DNA of 64,000 bases from Clostridia bacterium. Its GTDB lineage: Bacteria > Bacillota_A > Clostridia > Oscillospirales > Acutalibacteraceae. The stretch spans positions 1 through 64,000 of the forward strand of contig JAFSFH010000004.1 in assembly GCA_017435305.1 (NCBI GenBank), in the 5' to 3' direction. Below, piece after piece: positions 60,292 through 64,000 of this stretch (its first letter is position 1; every line of letters starts with the position of its first letter). The notes below the pieces were generated by a model. That model had not been told where the DNA came from and ran no database searches. It saw only the letters and a program-made list of their open reading frames with translations. The translations under genes and the position numbers were made by a program.

Positions 60292-61728
60292 TTAGTGCTT
60301 GCCCTTGCCGCCGCCGTTGCACATACGGATGACCAGCACCACCACAATGATGAGGATGGCTACCGCCACCGCTGCCGCGGCGCAGATGAGTATCACCTGC
60401 TGATACTGCTCGATAAAGGTGACGAAGGCGTTTTTCGCCGGCTTGGTCTCTGCCGGTGTCTGGGGCGCGGGCTGCTCCACCTCAATCGTGGCGGCGTGAT
60501 ACCGCTGGACGGTGCCCTCCGCCAGGTCGTAGGTATACAGACCGGTCTCGCCCTTGGGGTTGGTCAGCTGCAGGATGGCGTAGTCCGCCAGATCGGGGTC
60601 CTCATACACGTAGGCAGTGACGGTGCGCTCCCCCACGGGGACGGTGCCGGGTACGGTGCCCTCGGGTCCCGTTTCGGTATCGGTCAGATCGTGGATGGTG
60701 TACACCGCCTTTTTGTCGGTGATCTGCAGGAAGGGCTTGAGATCCTCGGACACGGTGTCGTAGATATAGAATGCGCCCTTGCCGTCCTCCTCGGTGGGGA
60801 GTAGGTATAACAGCGTCAGACCGGAGGCGGCCTGCTTGGCGGCGGGCACCTCTACGCCGTTGACCGCCGCGGTATCCCATTCAAATCCGGCAGGCAGCTT
60901 GGCATCGGGACGGGCGTCGGCGATGACCATATTCTTGCCCTCCAGCAGCACCTCCAGCGCGTCGTCCGCGGGGGGAGCCTCGGTGGAGGAGGTGGGGTCA
61001 CCGCCGGTGGTGGACTGCTGTGCCTCGCGGGTGAATACCACCGTGTATTTCTTCACGGTGCCGTTGGGGGCAGTGACCGTGATGACGCGGGTGGTCTTAC
61101 CCACCGCCAGGTCCGCATTCTGGGTGATCTCGGTGCGGGCGTTGGGGTCGTTGGCGGAGTAGTTCAGCAGACCGCGGGTGACGGTGTAGGGCACCGATAC
61201 GGTGTAGCTGGTGACGTTCTTGCTGAATGCGGGGGTCAGCGTCCCCTTGGAGGGACGCAGATAGGACAGGGTGGCGTCCCCCGATAGGGTGGGGTTGGTG
61301 GCGGATACCGACAGGCTCTTGGAGGGGGTGCCCAGCAGGGTCTCCGCATCGTCATAGAAGCCCTCGGTGGTCCACTTAAAGTCGCCGGCGCCGGGAGCGA
61401 CGGCCTTGAGCTTAATGGTGACGGTCAGAGATTTGGGTGCGTTGACCTCGTAGCACACGTAGGATACCTTCACGTTGCCGCCGCCGCCGTTGGCGGTGGC
61501 ACCGCCGCAGGACACGTATTCAAAGGTCTTGGGATTGTAATAGAACATCGCGTCCATCGACCCGATGCCGGTGGCGTTGCTGAATTTGGCGGTGACGGTG
61601 ACCGTCTTACCTACCGTGACGGTGGAGGCGTTGGCGGTGACGGTGGCAGAGCCGGCGGCGGATACGGGCAACACCGCCGGAACGGCGGTCAGCATCAGCG
61701 CCAGCAGGATACAGCATAGTTTTTTCAT
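60292..61728 (-). CDS. Membrane-anchored cohesin-like surface protein
   Basis: The 478-aa product has a signal peptide (1-24). A cohesin-type domain at about 27-143 follows (ATVTANASTVTVGKTVTVTA, MDAMFYYNPKTFEYVSC, KSLTVTIKLKAVAPG), then a cadherin-like beta-sandwich (about 150-240) with TLTPAFSKNVTSYTVSVP. After an unassigned region comes a C-terminal membrane helix (VILICAAAAVAVAILIIVVV) and a short basic tail. Cohesins bind dockerins, and the gene just upstream encodes a dockerin-bearing wall hydrolase. The two are probably cotranscribed (11 bp apart). Cohesin is assigned by pattern, so the fold needs confirmation. Confidence 0.75.
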   Translation of the reverse strand: MKKLCCILLALMLTAVPAVLPVSAAGSATVTANASTVTVGKTVTVTAKFSNATGIGSMDAMFYYNPKTFEYVSCGGATANGGGGNVKVSYVCYEVNAPKSLTVTIKLKAVAPGAGDFKWTTEGFYDDAETLLGTPSKSLSVSATNPTLSGDATLSYLRPSKGTLTPAFSKNVTSYTVSVPYTVTRGLLNYSANDPNARTEITQNADLAVGKTTRVITVTAPNGTVKKYTVVFTREAQQSTTGGDPTSSTEAPPADDALEVLLEGKNMVIADARPDAKLPAGFEWDTAAVNGVEVPAAKQAASGLTLLYLLPTEEDGKGAFYIYDTVSEDLKPFLQITDKKAVYTIHDLTDTETGPEGTVPGTVPVGERTVTAYVYEDPDLADYAILQLTNPKGETGLYTYDLAEGTVQRYHAATIEVEQPAPQTPAETKPAKNAFVTFIEQYQQVILICAAAAVAVAILIIVVVLVIRMCNGGGKGKH

Positions 61729-61739
61729 AGTCGTTCACC

Positions 61740-63689
61740 TCAGGGTTGCAGGTCTTTGAGCAGACCCAAAATATAGCGCTGGGCGCGGCGCAGGTCCACG
61801 GAGTTGACCTTGCCGTCCCGATTGGCGTCGGCGGCGGTGAGGAAGTACCCCTCCACCTTGATGACGCCCAGGATGTGCCGCTGGGCACGGCGCAGGTCCA
61901 CGGAGTTGACCTTGCCGTCGCCGTTGACGTCGCCGTAGATGACTACGGGATAGCTGGCGGTGAGTCTTTTATCGTTATCGTACACCCGCAGGATGTCGCC
62001 GGTGGCGACGGCGCCGTCGGTCTTTTTACTGCCGGCGGCGGTGTAGAGGGCGGCGGTGCCGTTCTTCACCTTAACGGCGGAGAGAAAATCCTTCGCCGTG
62101 GTGGCAGGTTGTACGCCGGTGACCGTCTCGCCCACGGTGTAGCTGCCGCTGACCGAGGGGGTCGGGGTGTTGTCACCGGAGGTGCCGCCATCCTCGGGGG
62201 CGATGATGGTGACGGTGTAGGTGCGGGTCTGACCGCTGGTGGCGGTGACGGTGATGGGGAATACGTTTTCTCCCGGCTTCAGCGTCTTGGTGCCGGTGCC
62301 CACCACCTTAGCGCTGCTGTAGTTTTTGGTGGCGGAGATCTTCACGCTGGTGACGGAGGGGTCGGTGATCTCGCCCGTATAGGTCTTGACGTAGCGGTCA
62401 AAGGTGGGTGAGAGGGTGCATCCCGTCACCGTGATCTTGTCCAGGAAGTTGTTGTTGTTGCCGGTCTTGGGGGGCAGGGTGGTGGCCTCCTCAGGCATGG
62501 TCTTGTATACGGGGATGATGAAGGTCAGCGCGCCCGCCTTTTCGGCGTCGGTGGCGCTATTTGCGCGGATGCGACCCTCGGAGGAGGGAGCCTGCACGTT
62601 GGTCATATACTGGTGGTTGTACAGGTTTTCGCCCGCCACGTTGAATTTTTGATAGTACAGGGTGTTTTGCCCTTTGTTGATATAGCCGCTGCCGATCTTT
62701 TCGGCGCTGCCCAGCAGGCACTTGTAGGGGCTGTCCCATCCCGCCTGCTTGGCGTAGATGGCGCCGTTGGTCACCGCCCCGTGATAGGCGCCGTATTGGC
62801 TGCCTGCGTAGGCGCCGTAGTTGAAGAAATTGTAATAGCCGGAATAGTCGGTGCCGTCGTCCCCCACGAAGTCGCCGTCGATCTTACTGCCCTCCTGGGT
62901 CATACGGGTGGCCAGGAAATAAGCGCTGACCGTGGTCTCCTTGGCGGCCTTGAGCAGGTCTTCGGCGTACTTGTCGTACCGGCTGGGCAGGATGGCCTTG
63001 ACCCCTGCCAGAGTCTGGGTGTCGGAGTATTGCAGATCCTCAAACTGGAATATGTAGGTCTCATCCAGGAAATTGCGGGGATCCATATAATAGGATACCA
63101 CCTGCTTACAGGCGGTCACCCAGCCGCCGGAGTCCACCGGCACGTAGGTTTTGGTGGTCCAGTTATAGGCACCCTTTTCCATAGACATCCAGGATTCGGG
63201 TGTGGTGATGGCGTTTTTCAGCGCGCGGCTCTCCTCGTTGGTGGCCCGCTTCCAGGTCATAGAGAGGTGCTGCGCCTTGAATATCCAGGTGGGGTGCTGC
63301 GCCCACAGTTGACGGAGCTTTACTTTATAAGTTTCGGGAAATTTCTGGGCGGTGAGATACGCCTCAAACTCCTCGTCGGTCTGATAGTCCACGTTGATGC
63401 GGATGTATTGGGCGCTGGAGTAGCCGGTTTTGCCGCTGGGGGTGGTCACCTTGTACCAGGTGATGCCGCCGGCCTCCTTGGTATCCAGGATGGTCACCAC
63501 GTCGCCGTTGACCAGCTTGTCCAGCACCGTGGCGGAGGTGGAGGCCGACTCCCGCACGTACAGCTTGCTGTCGGCGTCGATGCCGAATACGGTGCCGGTG
63601 ACGACGGTGTCCGCCGCCTGCACGCCGAAGGCGACGGTGCCCATCAGCAGACACAGGCACAATAGGGCGCAGAGCGCTCGTTTCATCAT
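61740..63689 (-). CDS. Secreted glucosaminidase with SH3 and C-terminal dockerin domains
   Basis: The start at 63689 follows AAGGAGG. The 649-aa product has a signal peptide and an SH3b domain (29-95, SKLYVRESASTSATVLDKL). A glucosaminidase-like region (about 120-410, with YFLATRMTQEGSKIDGDF and YNFFNYGAYAG) follows, then a cadherin-like sandwich (about 428-530, ATSGQTRTYTVTI). It ends with a type I dockerin of two calcium-binding repeats, DVNGDGKVNSVDLRRAQRHI and DANRDGKVNSVDLRRAQRYI. It likely cuts glycan strands and is held by the cohesin-like partner. Confidence 0.85.
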   Translation of the reverse strand: MMKRALCALLCLCLLMGTVAFGVQAADTVVTGTVFGIDADSKLYVRESASTSATVLDKLVNGDVVTILDTKEAGGITWYKVTTPSGKTGYSSAQYIRINVDYQTDEEFEAYLTAQKFPETYKVKLRQLWAQHPTWIFKAQHLSMTWKRATNEESRALKNAITTPESWMSMEKGAYNWTTKTYVPVDSGGWVTACKQVVSYYMDPRNFLDETYIFQFEDLQYSDTQTLAGVKAILPSRYDKYAEDLLKAAKETTVSAYFLATRMTQEGSKIDGDFVGDDGTDYSGYYNFFNYGAYAGSQYGAYHGAVTNGAIYAKQAGWDSPYKCLLGSAEKIGSGYINKGQNTLYYQKFNVAGENLYNHQYMTNVQAPSSEGRIRANSATDAEKAGALTFIIPVYKTMPEEATTLPPKTGNNNNFLDKITVTGCTLSPTFDRYVKTYTGEITDPSVTSVKISATKNYSSAKVVGTGTKTLKPGENVFPITVTATSGQTRTYTVTIIAPEDGGTSGDNTPTPSVSGSYTVGETVTGVQPATTAKDFLSAVKVKNGTAALYTAAGSKKTDGAVATGDILRVYDNDKRLTASYPVVIYGDVNGDGKVNSVDLRRAQRHILGVIKVEGYFLTAADANRDGKVNSVDLRRAQRYILGLLKDLQP

Positions 63690-63719
63690 GGGGGTGACCT
63701 CCTTTCCGAAAAATGCTAC

Positions 63720-63747
63720 AGAATATACCATTATATATGTATATTCT
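63720..63747 (-). promoter_or_regulatory. Palindromic operator candidate upstream of the glucosaminidase gene
   Basis: A perfect 9-bp inverted repeat AGAATATAC / GTATATTCT with a 10-bp A+T spacer overlaps the -10 box of the promoter. CTACAG is repeated directly at both outer sides. A repressor site is inferred. Confidence 0.55.
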
Positions 63748-63771
63748 ACAGAAAAACCCATAAAAGGTCAA
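63743..63771 (-). promoter_or_regulatory. Promoter of the glucosaminidase/cohesin-like operon
   Basis: The minus strand carries TTGACC, a 17-bp spacer and TAGAAT, 54 bases before the start codon. Confidence 0.8.
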
Positions 63772-63808
63772 GAGGGATACGGCACTTTGCTTTTTTTACC
63801 AAATCCTC

Positions 63809-63837
63809 TTTACTTTTGCACGGTTTTGGTCTACAAT
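63809..63837 (+). promoter_or_regulatory. Promoter of the gene at the right edge
   Basis: TTTACT, a 17-bp spacer and TACAAT lie 37 bases before the ATG. Confidence 0.65.
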
Positions 63838-63874
63838 GGGGGATAGTTATTTTGTTTGGAGAGAGGATCCGATT

Positions 63875-64000
63875 ATGGCATATTTTCCGTTATCTTGGGC
63901 AATTACGATCTATTTGGTGATGAACGCTGTGGGCGTAGCACTGCTGCTGTGGGACCGCCACCTGGCGCGCAGCCGCAGCCGTAAGTGGGTCAATGAGCTG
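63875..64000 (+). CDS. DUF1294-like membrane protein (3' end outside window)
   Basis: The 42 residues visible start with a membrane helix (SWAITIYLVMNAVGVALLLW) followed by DRHLARSRSRKWVNEL. This is the N-terminal pattern of DUF1294 proteins, in which an aspartate and basic residues follow the first helix. GAGAGGATC lies before the ATG. The gene is cut by the window edge. Function of the family is unknown. Confidence 0.6.
   Translation, partial: MAYFPLSWAITIYLVMNAVGVALLLWDRHLARSRSRKWVNEL

Overview
The window reads as a high-G+C, spore-forming Firmicute of the Oscillospiraceae/Ruminococcaceae kind. This rests on spoIIR, a SpoIIM-like gene, ECF transporter genes, a cohesin/dockerin pair, Gram-positive Shine-Dalgarno sequences with ATG/GTG/TTG starts, and abundant small palindromic repeats. 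Genus cannot be set from sequence alone.

Positions 1-19.7 kb are the right part of a prophage or phage-derived region, all on the plus strand: terminase large subunit (cut by the window edge), scaffold-like protein, major capsid protein, small head proteins, portal, neck/DNA-stabilisation-like protein, an Ala-rich coiled-coil protein, a 1888-residue polyvalent protein, a collagen-like/beta-helix tail fibre, and a lysis module (XhlA-like, amidase, holin-like). There is no tape measure and no tail sheath or tube gene, which suggests a short-tailed virion. The region ends in a strong terminator just before a host tRNA-Lys/tRNA-Glu/5S rRNA/tRNA-Asn operon. No integrase is in the window.

The rest is host. 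20.3-24.6 kb (minus): spoIIR, ispE, an aminotransferase with an Lrp-type regulator, a DUF896 protein and a polysaccharide deacetylase. 24.7-29.4 kb: a DUF559 nuclease-like gene inside inverted palindromes, a NUDIX gene, rmuC, a DUF624 membrane protein, a SpoIIM-like protein and a TIGR04086-type protein. 29.5-32.4 kb: yajC, tgt, queA (protein export and queuosine). 32.5-35.6 kb (plus): asd, dapA, dapB, the lysine/diaminopimelate branch. 35.6-43.6 kb: two ion transporters, a nitroreductase, a YD-repeat surface protein and small hydrolases. 43.6-44.6 kb: tRNA-Tyr and tRNA-Thr bracketed by two TGAAAT-punctuated palindrome arrays. 44.6-49.6 kb: NUDIX, luxS and two tandem LysM-G5-M23 peptidase paralogues. 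49.8-60.2 kb (plus): ruvB, a methyltransferase, ecfA1-ecfA2-ecfT, truA, DUF5711, CvpA, a CDP-alcohol phosphatidyltransferase and a ClpE-like ATPase. 60.3-63.7 kb (minus): a dockerin-bearing glucosaminidase and a membrane-anchored cohesin-like protein. A DUF1294-like gene runs off the end.

The most unusual signal is small mobile-looking DNA. (1) A two-hairpin repeat family occurs as inverted pairs with distinguishable left and right ends. Its inner stems differ in sequence from copy to copy yet stay nearly perfect palindromes. One pair encloses a DUF559 gene whose ribosome-binding site lies in one end and whose C-terminus and stop codon come from the other, which makes it a candidate autonomous parent of the family. 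Another copy is read in the same frame inside the phage 1888-residue protein. (2) Two unrelated-looking inverted-repeat elements share a 38-bp core hairpin with a compensatory base-pair change. (3) Two TGAAAT palindrome arrays flank a tRNA pair, one next to a duplicated tRNA 3' end.
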